A stretch of DNA of 64,000 bases, taken from positions 1,656,806-1,720,805 of the forward strand of contig NW_003314271.1 in the NCBI RefSeq assembly GCF_000143415.4, written 5' to 3'. Position 1 is the stretch's first letter, and each line of letters begins with the position of its first letter. The position numbers and the translations under genes are program-made. The DNA is from Selaginella moellendorffii. Its lineage: Eukaryota; Streptophyta; Lycopodiopsida; Selaginellales; Selaginellaceae. A model generated the notes under the pieces. It was given only the letters and a program-made list of their open reading frames with translations, had not been told where the DNA came from and did not search any database. Shown here piece by piece: positions 22,735 through 35,111 of the stretch.

Positions 22735-24272
22735 ATGGGAGCGGCTTCTTGCGACGGCGATGGCGAGCGCAATGCCGTCGTCGTCGGCCTCCAGCCCGTG
22801 GCGCTCGTTGATCACGTCGCCCGCGTCGACTGGGCGATGCTGGAATCCGTGCCGGGCGAGCGCGGCGGCTCAATTCGGGTAAGATATTTAGTTTCCCTCC
22901 TCGAAATCCTCAAAGCTTTTGCTCGCTTCACTCAGGTCACGGCCACGGAGCTAGAAGACATTCTAGCTCAAGTGAACAAGCATGTTCTGCCCAATGGTGA
23001 TTTCTCCAGTCCAATTCGCACGCTAGCTGGAGGTAGTGTAGCGAATACGCTCCGAGGCTTGGCGGGGGGGCTGGGCGTGAGATGTAAGATGGTCGGTGCT
23101 AGAGGCAATGACGAGCAAGGGAAAATGTTCGCTACGAGCATGCGAAGCTTTCAGGTGGATCTTTCGTGCCTGAGAGTAAAGTCTGGACCAACAGGCCAGG
23201 TGACTAAAAATTCCTTCTTTTTCTTTCTCTGGGTGTTCTTACTGCTTGTCTTTGTTTTAGTGCGTGTGCCTTGTGGATGCTCTTGGCAATCGCACAATGC
23301 GGCCTTGTTTATCTGATGCAGTGAGGCTTCAGGTAAATTGATTTTCCCTTTTTGGTTTTCGCAAGTTGTTAAAAGTGTGTCTTGTTGCCATAGGCAAGCG
23401 AATTGACTCGCGAGGATTTCAAGGGGATCAAGGTGATATTTGTAAAGCTTGTGTTTTGATACGCAAATTTCCGTGTTTTTTTTTTTCTTTTTTCTTTGTC
23501 TTTGCAGTGGCTTGTGCTAAATGGCTACGGGTTCTATGGAGAAGAGCTTGTTGAAAGCGCAGCGCATCTCGCCAAACTGGAAGGTGCTCTTGTTTCGATG
23601 GATCTCGCTAGCTTTGAGGTTCTGTCAACACAACAAACAATCTTTATAGGGAAAGAAGCTTTGTCGCCTCAAATTCGACTAACTAGCTCTGTTTGCTTGT
23701 GTAGGTAGTGAGGAACTTCCGGCCGCGCCTCTTAAAGCTCCTTCAGTCGAGAAAAGTAGATCTTTGCCTCGCAAACGAAGACGAAGCTCGTGAACTTATG
23801 GGGTAGTTGTTTTCCATCGCCATATACTCGTTTTTACCCGTTCTGTCTTGCAGCGGAGAGCCAGAGTCCACTCCAGAATCTGCATTAAAGTTCCTGTCGC
23901 AGTACTGCAACAACGCAGTCGTTATGCTGGGATCAAAGGGCTGCATTGCTCGAAGTGGAGACGAGGTAAAAACAGCTAGGAGAAACTAAACTTTGGCTCT
24001 ACAATCTAACCAACCGATTTTTATCTTAGGTGGTCCGAGCGAAAGCTGTGGAAGGCGGGTCCGTGGTGGACACAACCGGCGCTGGCGACTTGTTCGCGAG
24101 TGGATTCTTATATGGGATGATAAACGGCCTCTCGCTGGATCATTGCTGCAAGCTTGGCTGCTGCACGGGGGCGGCAGTGGTACAAGATTTGGGGGGCGAG
24201 ATTAAGCAGCAAGGGAAGAAATGGATGCTCCAAAAGATGGCGAGCATGGGGCTTCCAGTTTTCCAAGCCTGA
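22735..24272 (+). CDS. pfkB-family carbohydrate/nucleoside kinase
   Basis: Eight exons join in frame into 360 residues: 22735-22878, 22936-23199, 23261-23332, 23394-23432, 23508-23618, 23705-23802, 23854-23965 and 24030-24272. Introns are 51-87 nt with GT-AG ends. The N-terminal pfkB signature GGSVANTLRGLAGGLG and the C-terminal signature DTTGAGDLFASGF, with the catalytic Asp of GAGD and the anion hole, are both present. CVCLVDALGNRTMRPC and LANEDEA are typical of the plant adenosine-kinase-like branch (as Arabidopsis At1g19600). It should transfer phosphate from ATP to a sugar or nucleoside hydroxyl; the substrate cannot be told. No transit peptide is evident. The first in-frame ATG is at 22735; upstream frame has no ATG. 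The 3' end lies 131 bp from the SGF29 start. Confidence 0.9.
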
Positions 24273-24403
24273 CGAATTTTTTTCAATCAAAAAGTCCTAT
24301 TTGCAAGAGGGTCAAGAAGAGTTTCACCTGGGAAGTCTAGAGGATCGAACGGGCGACCTGGTGCCTGTGGTTTGTTTTGATTTGTGGGTTGTGAGTGTGG
24401 GCT

Positions 24404-25772
24404 ATGGCGAGCAATGCATTGAGCGCGGCGAGCGTGGAGGCCGCGTCGCAAGGGCTCAAGGAGCTGGATCGATTGAGGAGAGAACAAGATGGTCTGATCA
24501 AGAAGATCAATAAGATCCACGCCAAGCTCGCAGAGACCCGTAAGTAGATTTTTTTTCTTCTTTCCACTTTCGGCAAAAAAATTACATTTTATCTAGGACC
24601 TTTTTTTCTTCTCGAGGAAGGATGTGATTTAGCTTTAGTTTGCAGAACCAGAGCAAGCCGAGAAGTTCGAAGATAAGTTCTGGAGCAAGCTACGGGATTT
24701 GTATAGTCAAGCTAAAGCACTTGCGGACGCCGAAGAAAGGTTTTTTTTCTTTTTTCTTTTCGAGGATGATGGTGCTAATTTTTTTTCGGCCGAACTAGTG
24801 CGTCAAATGCTTGTCTTAGTAATCTGGACGCTCTCTCGATACCTTCACAAGCTGCTGCTGCTCATCGACGTAAAACTGGTTGGCTCTCTTTTCTCCTGTT
24901 CTCTTTTTTGCAAGCTGATGTTTTTCTTGATGGAATGCCAGAGACTGGCGATCAAAAGCGGAAGAGAGCCAAGGCCGATGCAGACTCTTCCAGGCTGAAT
25001 CCGAACGTTTCTCGGTCGGCTGATTCAATTGGTAAAGCTGTTGGAGACCAGGTCGAGCTTGAAAGTTTTTATTTTCCTTGTTTCTTAGTGATTTGTGCTT
25101 GCCTTCCAGGTCGCCGCGCGGATTACTCCTGAAGATTCAGAGAAGAGCGAGTGGATTGTCGTCAAGGTGACCCGCTTTGATCGCGAAACAAACAAGTTAA
25201 GTCACTCTTTTTGCTCGTCTTTTTTCACAGTGCTTTGTCTCTCCAGATATGAAGTGATAGACGAAGAGCCTGGGGACGAAGAAGAAAATGGTGGAACCGG
25301 TGGACCGAGGTAAAGCACCCGCGACTTTAACATCGCTAATCTTCTCTCATCGCCCTCCAGGAAGTACAAGTTATCTCCCTCCGCAATCATCCAATTCCCA
25401 AAACCAGCGACAGCGCTGGATTTTCCAACGGGATCTCAAGTTCTTGCGGTGTATCCAGGCACCACCGCACTGTACAAAGCTACTGTCGTCGGTCCTCATA
25501 GAAAAGTAAGCCAGAAAGAATTCCTAGCACTGGTTTTGCGCTGATCGAAACTTGTCTTGCGCGTGCCAAAAACGAATTTTTATGCATCAGAAAAAAACGG
25601 ACGAGTAAGTTTTTTTTCTCTATCTCTTGTATCGTGTTAACCGAGACGTCGTTGGCTTTCTTGTTCCAGCTATATTCTAGAATTCGATGACGACGACGAG
25701 GATGGATTTCTACCAAAGCGAACAGTGCCATTTTACCACGTTGTCACTCTTCCGGAGGGGCACCGCCAGTAA
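24404..25772 (+). CDS. SGF29: SGF29-like SAGA-associated factor with tandem tudor domain
   Basis: Nine exons (24404-24539, 24646-24739, 24820-24869, 24942-25051, 25110-25195, 25247-25309, 25361-25505, 25591-25604, 25670-25772) give 266 residues with every junction in frame; exon 8 is only 14 nt. The N-terminus is a coiled coil (LKELDRLRREQDGLIKKINK). A basic linker (DQKRKRAKADADSSR) follows. The C-terminal SGF29 tandem tudor domain has VGDQVAARITPE, WIVVKVTRFD, YEVIDEEPGD, VLAVYPGTTALYKATVV, YILEFDDDDEDG and VPFYHVVTLPEGHR. In yeast, animals and Arabidopsis this domain reads H3K4me2/3 and brings the SAGA Gcn5 acetyltransferase module to promoters. The length equals that of Arabidopsis SGF29. 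It acts in the nucleus. Confidence 0.93.
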
Positions 25773-26040
25773 ATCAACAACAGCCAGTAGCATTGTCGCT
25801 GTTGATCAGCTGTACCATGTCGCCTGTAACAGTAACATACGAGAAGAAGCTCAACCGGCCAGCAAACATGGTAGAGCAAGTTCACCATAGCATTGCTGGT
25901 AAGAGTTGCAATGCTCATCCAGAATTTGTACCATCGGGGATAAGTCCTCTCTAAATCTTTGAAAAACCGGTGCCTCCTAATATCTATTACATCCGATTCT
26001 AATCTCTAATGATGTCTGGCCATGCACAACTCCAGGCTAA

Positions 26041-26515
26041 ATTCTATTCGGTTGACTGGTAAAGCTTGAAAGTTTTCTTTTTGCCTTTTTCGTTTCTTCG
26101 TAACTTGTGCTCGCCTTCCAGGTGATTACTTCTAGGAAGAGCGAGTGGACTGTCGTCAAGGTGACACGCTTTGAGCGCAAAAGCTGTCTTTTGCTCGTCT
26201 GTTTTCTCATTGCTGGCATGAGTTTCACAGGGGTGTGCTTATGTTACAGCGCTGTCGTAAGCCAGAACGAATTCCTACCAATCTTGCGCGTCTAAAATCG
26301 GATCTTGTTGCATCAGAGAGAAAACGAGTAAGTCTCTCTCTATCTCTTATATGTGTTAACCGAGAAACTGATGTGTTGTAGCTACTATATGTTCGCTGTC
26401 GCCGATTTACTGTCGGTGCCCCGGAAGAGACGTGGTAAAGCGCTGAAGCAAACGACGTCATCAGCTGAATTGCAGTACTCATCCCATCCAAGTGGCGGCT
26501 TTAATGTTGCGACTT
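26041..26515 (+). pseudogene. Partial tandem duplicate of SGF29
   Basis: Two blocks match the gene just upstream. 26,041-26,215 matches 25,025-25,230, covering the intron and exon 5 (GSEWTVVKVTRFE-like coding kept, intron acceptor cttccag kept). 26,240-26,390 matches 25,495-25,660, covering the end of exon 7, the next intron and the 14-nt exon region. The exon between them is missing and exon 5 carries a stop-making change (TCTAGG), so no SGF29 can be made. After the match an open stretch (YYMFAVADLLSVPRK to a TGA near 26,520) is unrelated. Confidence 0.75.
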
Positions 26516-26550
26516 TCTGATAGTATATTCACGCCTCTGAAACCCTGAAG

Positions 26551-26770
26551 GTGTCAGCAGAAGGCTTGCTCAGCGAGCTTGGGCACGTTGAGGTATGCTC
26601 GATAATCAAGATTTTTTTGCTTAATCTAGAAATATGTCCTCTCTTTTTTCAGGAACGAAGAAAGGATACAACGTGTTGTGGAGGATTAGATGGATGGTTT
26701 CTGGGCCCTTCAGATGCTTTCACCACTTCTGCTGGCTGTTCCTTGTTCAGTAGAGTCACTTGATCTACTC
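26551..26770 (+). other. Possible small gene fragment
   Basis: A frame beginning VSAEGLLSELGHVE is followed by a possible GT-AG intron (gtatgctcg...tttttcag, about 26,593-26,653) and then ERRKDTTCCGG. I cannot place it in a family, and no further exons are convincing. Confidence 0.2.
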
Positions 26771-26899
26771 AGAAGAGCCAGATGGCACTGTGAAGCACAC
26801 CTAGAGAGCCTTTTTCCAAAACCTGGATATCTTACTTGGTTACACATAAATTGCAAAGCATGTCAAATGTTTGTGACAAACATAATCCTTAGCTGAAGT

Positions 26900-29800
26900 G
26901 GTTGACAAGATCAGCTTTGGTCTATAGTATTGCTCAATTCAATATTTTATAGTTCACTTTAAGTTGTTTTAACTCTTAAATATATAGATATGTAACAATT
27001 AACATAAAGGTACTATAAGTAAATTCATATAATACTTTATACATATTAGGAATAGGTATATTAATTGGGGTTTAGACCCTTGCTTATATACAAAAATAAA
27101 TGGACTAGATTCAATCCCAAATGGATAGTCTATGCTATAATATTATAATTAGTGTATTCAGGGTTATATATATATATATATATATAGACACATACAGAGA
27201 GATACATACAAACTTCTTTTTCTTTGGAAGATGAAAAATTGATGAAAATAAATTAGCTGGGACATCTAGAGTTTTTCCTGGGTAATTACAAACTATTATA
27301 AGAATCTAAAGTTCCCACAAAACCACTAACAAAGTCACTTATAACTATGACTAAAACACCAAAGCCATGATATAAGCATCAATTGCCTACAAAATCTCAA
27401 TGAACTAATTGCAATTCCATATATAACTACCAAATGCTCAAACTAACATTGAAGTCATAGCTTTGAATTAAAGCAAGGGACTTTGAGAGCCATTGCAATC
27501 TATAAACTACCATTGCAACAAATGATATATTTCGTCTTTAAGTCTATTTGTCATATTATTAACTCAGACTCATGACTATAAGCAAAACCTACCTTTACGT
27601 CTTCCTTTCAATCAATATTCAAGACCCATATTAACTTAAACTCACAACTATTGTTCACGTCCAACATTGTATATAAGACGTTGGATTCATTTTGTTCGTC
27701 TTCCATATCCTTCTTATCCCCTTCTTGAAGGAGGAACTCTTTGATGTGGTTTATTGACTTGATAATGACAAATGTAAATCTTGTAAGTGTTTGAGGAGTT
27801 TTTTTGCTGAGAATCGTCATGATAATCACCATGGACACAAAGATGGAAAAAAGCATCACAAGCTAACTACTTTGGATGCAAAAGGAAAAAAAGTTCTAAA
27901 GCATTGGCTTTGTTCAGGTTTGTTGTGCTCATCTTCAGTCCACCATCTATGTTTGGCTTCACTTCACTATCGCATTCACTATATTAGGGTTAAATATTTC
28001 ATTCAAACTCACTATATTCATCCTCACTCCGCAATTTATATTACTTATCCTTGCTCCACTATTGTATCCACTCATCTTCATTCCATCGTTGGGGTTAAAC
28101 TTTCGTTTGTCCCCTTTACCCCTTCCTCTAAAGAAAAGAAAATTTGAAGTGGCAGGGCAAAAAGGAGAAAAATAGAAAAATTAAGGAAAAACAATTGTAA
28201 AAGAAGAAAAAGTGGATAGAAAAGCATTGTAAAAGGAATTTGTAAACATTTGAGATGGGAAAATAAATAATAACATTCACACTCTCAAAAGAATACATAA
28301 ACTCCTCAGTAGTAATGGGAAAGCAAAGGCTTCTAATAACATTCACAAGTGGGAACATATATTCAACTTAAAATTCTAGCTAAAGTAACTCAACCCTTAG
28401 AATAGAGGAATACTCAACACTAAAACTAATAAAAGATTTTGCTAATAAAACAAAAGTAAAATTCTCAACTTCATGTACATATTGAACATCCAGATTAATA
28501 TGAAGAAGATATAAAACACTCAGCTCAACATTGGATTGAGAATGAGAATCATAAGAGTCATTAATAACCAATGTGCCAAAAGAGAAAACATTAAAGATGA
28601 GGAAGAAATACTAGGAACATGAAAAAATGGTTTAGACTGATAAATAAAAGAAGGTTGAAAAAGAGTAAAAGGTAAAGAGAAAAGATTAGATGGCAAATTA
28701 AAAGTTTAATACATACCCTGTGAAATCTCCATTTCATCTCTAAAGTTATTTTTATAATAATCAAGCTTGTGAAAACGATCTGAAATCCATTCGAGCTCAC
28801 ACATATCGTCTTCCCATAAACTCAATTCTCAAATATTTTTCAACAACCAAACTACATCATTCATAGTTCACCAATCAATGTCACAATCATGCTCCATATC
28901 AACAAGAGATGGCAGAATACTGAGAACAAAACACCAAGAACAAAACAGGCTATGTAATCATGTCTCACAAAAGTTAGAGACGGCAACACACCAAAAATGG
29001 GCATAGCACCAAACCCCACAACACTAAAAGTTTAATCCAATAAAGTAATATAAACAATCTTAAGTGACATACTCCTTGATCAATGATGGTGTGGCATGGT
29101 AGAAGAAATAAATGCAATGAAGATAAGAAGAAAGAGAAAATCTATGCACATAGCTAAAAAATTTTGCTTTTCAAGGACAAATTACAGTGACTTTCACCTC
29201 CACCAATATAAGTGTTTAGGATATAGGAATAAATATATTAATTGGTTTAAACCTATACAAGAATGGATGAATAATATTATAATTAGTGTATTACCTAGCC
29301 AAGGTATATATGTATTTATAAACCTGAATTTTATTTATTTTATTTATTACATCTGAGATGAATGCTTTTATTTGTAAATGGTGGCCGTTGATGGTAGGGT
29401 TCCATTCCTGGTCGTCCAATTCCTACGGTCACAATTTAGAATCCTGGCCGTCCCATTTCAACAGTAGGTTTAAATCAAATTAAAATCCATGGAGAGAGCT
29501 GTGGACAGCACAACGTTTGAAATTGAGGGAATGGTTTGCATATCATGTCCTTAGTTTTTATCTCGGATGTTTTTCACACGACAACTCCATGGAGCTTTTG
29601 CTTGATGAACACTGCAATTGGATCAGCTGAGTTGAAGTCCCTAGACTTCAGATACTAAGTGGCTCTCTGGATCCATTGCGTAGTTTTTCTAGAATTTATG
29701 TTGGTCACACAGCTTTGTTTTGATATAGTGAGGATGGAACGCTCTTGGCTGCCACTACAAACGGTGGCAAAACCTTTGTGTGGGGGCTTTTGTTTGCGCA

Positions 29801-30440
29801 TTCACTCTTAAGGCGATGCTCATGGCCGCAGCTCCATCTAGCGTCACGCAAAGCTGACAAAACAGTTTCCTTCGCTTACTGTTCTTCCTTTCGTTCGTGG
29901 CTCCCACGCCATAACCATTGCAAAGATTGGAACGCACAAGGGCTTCGAACGCATCCTTTCTAGGCCTTTGGCATTACTGGAATTGTAACTATTGCTTCCT
30001 TCCATCGATTTGCTTCTCACACAGGGTAATAACTCATCTCATGAACACAAGCCGGTAATAGTCACTTCTAGTCCTGGCAACTTTTTTTGTTTCCCAACAA
30101 GCCTTGAAGAAAACAAATAACTGTTTTTCTGAAGCAGCAAAGTTTAAATGCTACAAACACTCAGTATATGATCTTCCTTCCTAGCTTGGACTTACACCAT
30201 CAATCGGTGTAGAAAGTTAGACAAAGCTCCGGAACCACCAGCAACCTCTGTTTTGTAAGATATCTCCTCTGCCTTGATGACGTTAGAGCCACCGTCCCTC
30301 CAGCCGATGAAAACCTGCCACCGAAGTTCTATCACTCCCGATGGGGATCATCACAGAGTGTTAAGCCACCGGCTTCAAGTTTAGATCCAAGTAGCTAGCC
30401 ATGCCTGCGACAACTTCATCCCGTCCGATGCATTTGCATC
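26900..30440. other. AT-rich intergenic stretch
   Basis: No gene is supported. A (TA)n microsatellite lies at 27,165-27,186. A frame near 29,730-29,963 begins EDGTLLAATTNGGKTFV, which could be a beta-propeller blade remnant, but it is isolated and I cannot assign it. A 60-70 base segment at 29,376-29,440 (ggccgttgatggtaggg... ggtcgtccaattcc) recurs at 34,497-34,565. Confidence 0.45.
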
Positions 30441-30452
30441 GAAAGCTGGAAC

Positions 30453-32494
30453 TCAGTGAGGCAGGAGCCCTCTCTTCCTCCTCCCCCACCTCCTCCTGAT
30501 CACCGAGAGGAAGTAGAGGAAGAAGAGGAAGAGCAGCGCAACCAGCAGCCCAGCAAGGAATGGCAGAAGCAGCGGGGTTGCCGCCACAGCCGTCGCTTGC
30601 AAGTTGAGATCATTGGAGGAAGCCAGCTGAAGATATGCATTGCTGCTGCTGCCGCCACCTTCGCCTTCCAACAGCGAGTTCAGGAAGGCATCACTGCTGC
30701 TAATGCCTTCTCCTTCAAATAACTCGATGAAATCACTGGCACTGGCACTGCTACTGCTCACCCCAACGTCATACACTAAACTCTGAGAGCTCGATATTGA
30801 AGTCCCTTCAGCTTCTTGAAACGTTTCGGTGTTGATCCTCTTGGCCTTCGCACCATCCTCGCCCAAGCTTCGAGGGAACCACCGCCACATAAAAGGTGGT
30901 GGCGATGCTGGTGGTGGTGAAGCATTGCTGCTAGCCTCCTTACTGTCACCAGTGCCGCCAGCCAGTAACTTCTGAGATGGAAATCCTGTGGCTGCATGGG
31001 ACTTTAGCACCTGTTCAATGTCCATTTCAGTACGAATATATCTTGTTCCTGTCAGCAGAGGCATACCTTGTAGGATGTCTCGTCGGCCATTGCTGCTGCA
31101 AGTTCTTCACTATTCTTGTATGGAAGCCTCCTGTGCGTTCTCACACCATCACCTCGCAAGCTCCGCCAAAAGACTGAAGCTGGTGTCGATGAAACATCAC
31201 CTTGCCTCAACAACTTTCGAGATCCTGCTGCTGCATGAGACTTTAGCACCTGTTCAGCATAGATCTTAGTACGAATACATATCTGATTCCTGTCAACAGA
31301 AACATACCTTGTAGGATGACTCCTCGGCCATTGCTGCCGCAAGTTCTTGTCCTTCACTATTCTTGTCTGGAGGCCTCCTGTGCTTTCTCACGCTGCTAGT
31401 GCCATCGCCTCTCAACCTCTGCCAAAAGACTGAAGCTTGTTCTTCTCCATTTTGTTGTGCGCGCAGTGGAGCTATGAAGCCATCCACCCAGCGGAATAGA
31501 GAAGGTCCATTCTCGTTGGAGACGAAGATAGGAGGACCTGGCGCTGCTTCCAGAAGCATCCGTCGGGAACTGATAACTAGGAATCGATGCCACCCCAAGA
31601 AGTTCTTGAGTTCTTCCCATAATTCCTGGGACGTCACCTCGTCCTCCTCCAAGCCCGCATTCAAAAGCCTACTCCACATTTCTTCTTTTATCGACTGAAG
31701 AGTGGTCGGTAGCTTCCAAGTCCACTCTCCAACTAGCTGCCTAAGTTCCTCCACCTCCAGATGCATTTCGGCTCTGGACGGTAGCTGCACCGACGGGAAT
31801 GTCCAGGTCCGAAAGTAGCTCTGGATATCCTCCCAGCTCAGGTTGTCGTCGTCGTCGTCGATTGCAAAGCCACCGAGAGAAGTATACCGAACTGAATCCA
31901 CAGTGCCAACCATGTCCGCCTCTAGCTGCAAGAGAAGGTTGGTGCGGTTCCAGGCAAACCATCTAAGCCCTCGAGTTACCTCTTGCGAATCATGGTTTTC
32001 ATCCTCGAGTACAGGTAATGGTGGTGGATCATACTTGGAAACACTTGATGCTGCCGCGTGACTGCTGGCGATAACTGCCTCGAGCTGCGAGGGTGGTGCT
32101 GGCGAGGACGAATCCTCCAGCTCGATTGGAGCAACCGGCTGCAAGAGAAGATTAGCTACATCTGGAGTTACCTCTTCCAAGTCATGCTCGTCATCCTCTT
32201 CCAGTACAGGTGCATCATACTCGGGAACACTTGATGCTGGGCCACTGCTGGCGATCACTGCCTCGAGCTGCGAGGGCAGTGCTGGGAAACCCTCCGCTTT
32301 CTTGTCCGCTGTTGCGGCAGGAGTCTGCCCGCACGCGAAAAATGTCAAGGAACAAGAAAAAATGACAGAAACGAGCGAACTGTGCACACCTCAAGGAGGA
32401 GGACCTTCAATCCTGTTGCCTGTGTGCTTGCTTGTGTGCTTGCCTGTGCTGGAGCGCGTCGCAACCAGGAGAACGCCAATGCTAGAGCTTCCAT
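30453..32494 (-). CDS. Acidic protein with duplicated exons and a C-terminal membrane anchor, unknown function
   Basis: Four exons (32494-32390, 32324-31308, 31249-31067, 31010-30453) join in frame into 620 residues. Residues about 36-140 hold an internal repeat: PSQLEAVIASS...SSV..YDAPVLEEDDEHDLEEVT, then a second, similar unit. The middle has WEDIQSYFRTWTFPSV, LRQLVGEWTWKLP and WEELKNFLGWHRFLVISSRR, which looks like a folded domain that I do not recognise. The end of exon 2 (ASVFWQRLRGDG ... NSEGQELAAAMAEESSYK) is repeated almost whole as exon 3 (ASVFWRSLRGDG ... NSEELAAAMADETSYK), and the introns after each copy are also alike, so one exon was duplicated with its intron. The C-terminus has one hydrophobic stretch (LLLPFLAGLLVALLFLFFLY) followed by RRRWGRRKRG, a tail-anchor-like arrangement with cytosolic N-terminus likely. 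No signal peptide is clear. Confidence 0.6.
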
Positions 32495-32789
32495 CGCCGC
32501 CAATATAATAGGGCAGGGTTACTATGTAAAATATCGATTTAGAAGATCGTGAGAGACGAGGAATATTATCGAAGGAATATATGTAAAGAGATTTGCTTGG
32601 ATCTCAAGCAGCTCGCGAATCTGAGGATCATCAGCGGCCTTCTTTCTGGCATCCCGCGTCTTCTACTGCTAATCTTAGGAAAACCTCATTTCTTGTTTCG
32701 GCAAAAACGTCACCAATGGCGATCAATAGAAAAGAACCTCAAAAAACGCTGCGGACAGGATGCATGCCTCGCATTTTTCCAAAAGTGCA

Positions 32790-32910
32790 ACTAAGTTTCG
32801 CTCTTCTTTGCCTTTCCATGGATGAGACCTTGGTAGACGTCGCCATTTGCATAGTAAAACGTATTGGTCTTGCCTTGGACCCAATTTCCGTCCTAGAGAT
32901 CGTCCATCGA
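32790..32910 (-). pseudogene. MORN-repeat-like fragment
   Basis: The - strand reads DGNWVQGKTNTFYYANGDVY followed by QGLIHGKAK, which fits a MORN repeat (YxNGDxYxGxxxxGK). A stop lies just before it (TAG) and another shortly after. No second repeat or start is visible. It may be a remnant of a gene extending toward 33,000. Confidence 0.3.
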
Positions 32911-33328
32911 CCTTGGAAACGTAGAATCACGCGACGGAAAGAGAAGAAGAGATTTACGATCGTTACTTCATTCATTTCCGGTGTCCTCCTCCACAACGTC
33001 CTTTATACGAACCCCCTTGAAAGCACATCTCCACCGATACTCGTTTTCCTGATTAAGAACAAACCAAATGGAAGCTTACGCAGCTCGTTGCGACAGAGAC
33101 TGCGCTGACCTGTTGCTATTTCTGTCTTGGATCGCGTCGATTCCCATCCTTCGAACGCCGTTGTTAGGCACTGCAGCAGGGTCATAAGGCAACGGTTGCA
33201 CCTTGTTTGCTTCGTGTGGTTCCATGTAGCTGTTTGCTTGTGCTTGCTGGATTTCTCGAACTCAACCAAGCTGCCGAGGCTCTGATTTTGATGCAGAACG
33301 GTGAATGTGGGAGTCACGGTAGTGCATT

Positions 33329-34042
33329 TCATCCTTTCGTGCTCGCTTTGATTTGCATCAGTTCCGTAATCATGTTGAGGCGAGCGCCCGATAGCCCAAG
33401 GATCTGAGCAGAACCGAATGGTAGTAAATGAATGAAGTAGAGAAACGTATCTTACCATTCCTGATATAGAGAATTCAGTAGTTCCATCACCTGTAAAAGA
33501 CGGTGGCAATTGTCAGAAACTGGAAGCAATGTCGCAACTTACAGATATCAGTCTCTTCTTAGTAATGTCTCGTGAACCTCACATAACTTGCAAACATGAT
33601 GGGTCTTCTTACCGAGAAGCAAGTCATCAGCAGCTTTAAGAGTATAAGAGCAAACAAGACCGAAATGACAGCTTATTAAGAAAGACTTACTTTCGCCAGA
33701 TGGTTTCGTGGCAATACAAAACCCGAGACCACCACCGGTGCGCACAACCCTGAGTTTGGCACATACTGCGTCCAACCCTTGACACAAAGAACATTAAAAA
33801 CATGCCCTTCAAATGGAAAATTACTCGTACAAACATACCAACACAATCGCAGCTTCCACAGTTGATGGATTTTCAGCCTGAGCAAAGCAATGTTTCACGG
33901 AAACGAGTAAAGGAGAGATAATTTGTTCGCAAAGGGAAAAAAAACAAAGGAGAGAAGACTGTTGCAACTCACGAGCTCCACAATTCTGCCCGTGACGATT
34001 CTAGCTTGGGATGTTTCTCCTTCTCTTGTCTAGAACCAACCA
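33329..34042 (-). CDS. Possible multi-exon gene, unrecognised
   Basis: Short - strand exons with GT-AG borders can be strung together: TREGETSQARIVTGRIVEL (near 34,020), AENPSTVEAAIVL (near 33,850), LDAVCAKLRVVRTGGG then LGFCIATKPSGE (near 33,750), SDGTTEFSISGM (near 33,490) and ILGLSGARLNMITELMQIKA ending at 33,329. The last two junctions are in frame (phase 1 and phase 0). The junction before LDAVCAK is out of frame as I read it, so either my border is wrong or the gene is broken. The composition is protein-like. No start codon or family is recognised. Confidence 0.35.
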
Positions 34043-34149
34043 CTCTTCTCTCTAAATACCTTCAAAACACAGGAATCACGCAACCGCACTCCACTGAGCA
34101 GTAAAAGATCAATGACACGGGTATGGCTGCAAACACAACTTTAGCCTCA

Positions 34150-34404
34150 TCAAGATGCCTTTCTTGGGTATTTGCTGCAAGTATAGACGTCCAATGTTAC
34201 TACATCCTTCTCAGGCATTTTGACATAGATATATTTTCCCTCTCGGAGTTTCAAGTTTAAGATGTATTCATCGAACATGATGCTACAGAAGACCAAATTT
34301 CGATCAAAGCCCTGATCAAACATCGCCGTTGCCTCGTCCAGATGCCCGTTTCGGGCATACGCTGCCAGCATCGCCGAGAAGCTCACTAGGTTCCCAGAAT
34401 TCAA
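34150..34404 (-). pseudogene. PPR gene fragment
   Basis: NLVSFSAMLAAYARNGHLDE followed by ATAMFDQ is a classic S-type pentatricopeptide motif of the PLS class, and RNLV begins the next one. The similarity then fades within about 60 residues and no start or remaining repeats are present. It is a remnant of a PPR gene like those at 47,446 and 58,106. Confidence 0.7.
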
Positions 34405-35111
34405 TCAAACACCGTCTTTGTGAACATGACAAGCCCATTTCTAAAAAAGATTCTATTGATGTTATAGCTCACATTTTGAATGCTCGTTCTTGGGATCTAC
34501 TGCCGTTGATGGTAGGAAACCAGTCTTGGCCGTCCAATTCCAACGGTCATAACCTAAATTTTGAAACCATCGACATTGGAAGCCCTAATTCTACAGGGAG
34601 GAAAGGTGGCGTTGTGGATTGACTGAGATCTGCTAGTCCTCGAGCAAATCGGCGCAAAACAATTTTAGTACAACACGTTTTTCAACTGTCAAACGTTGCT
34701 GCAGGTGGAGGACCATAGCCAGCAGATCGGCTCCAATTTCACCGCTAGATTCGGGTGTAAATAGTATACAGAATCCAAGCGAGCGGTCTTAGACTGACAT
34801 TGTCCAATACATCCATATATTCAAACGATTCATGCAAGGGTCGACACCGTCTAGGCCTTGTCTACACAAGTACATCTGCCAGCAATATCACGCTAGTAGA
34901 CCTGAGCCGAGAACAGCTTGGTCTCGAGGGCGACTTCGCTCCAGGGAACATGGCCAGCTCGTCAAATTGTTCTTGAAGTCGTTGCCTCGGCTTTGACATT
35001 CTTTCCATTCCTGGCAGAGGAAGAGGCCCGAATCGATCATGCGCGGGCTGCGCGCCACTCGCGCGTGGATGATCTTGGCATCCGGAAGTGTCGTATAGCC
35101 CTAGGAGGGCA

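Noticed and set aside
32593-33108. 171-codon + frame as a protein gene.
   Set aside because: No motif, and the opposite strand carries a MORN-like trace; likely a shadow.
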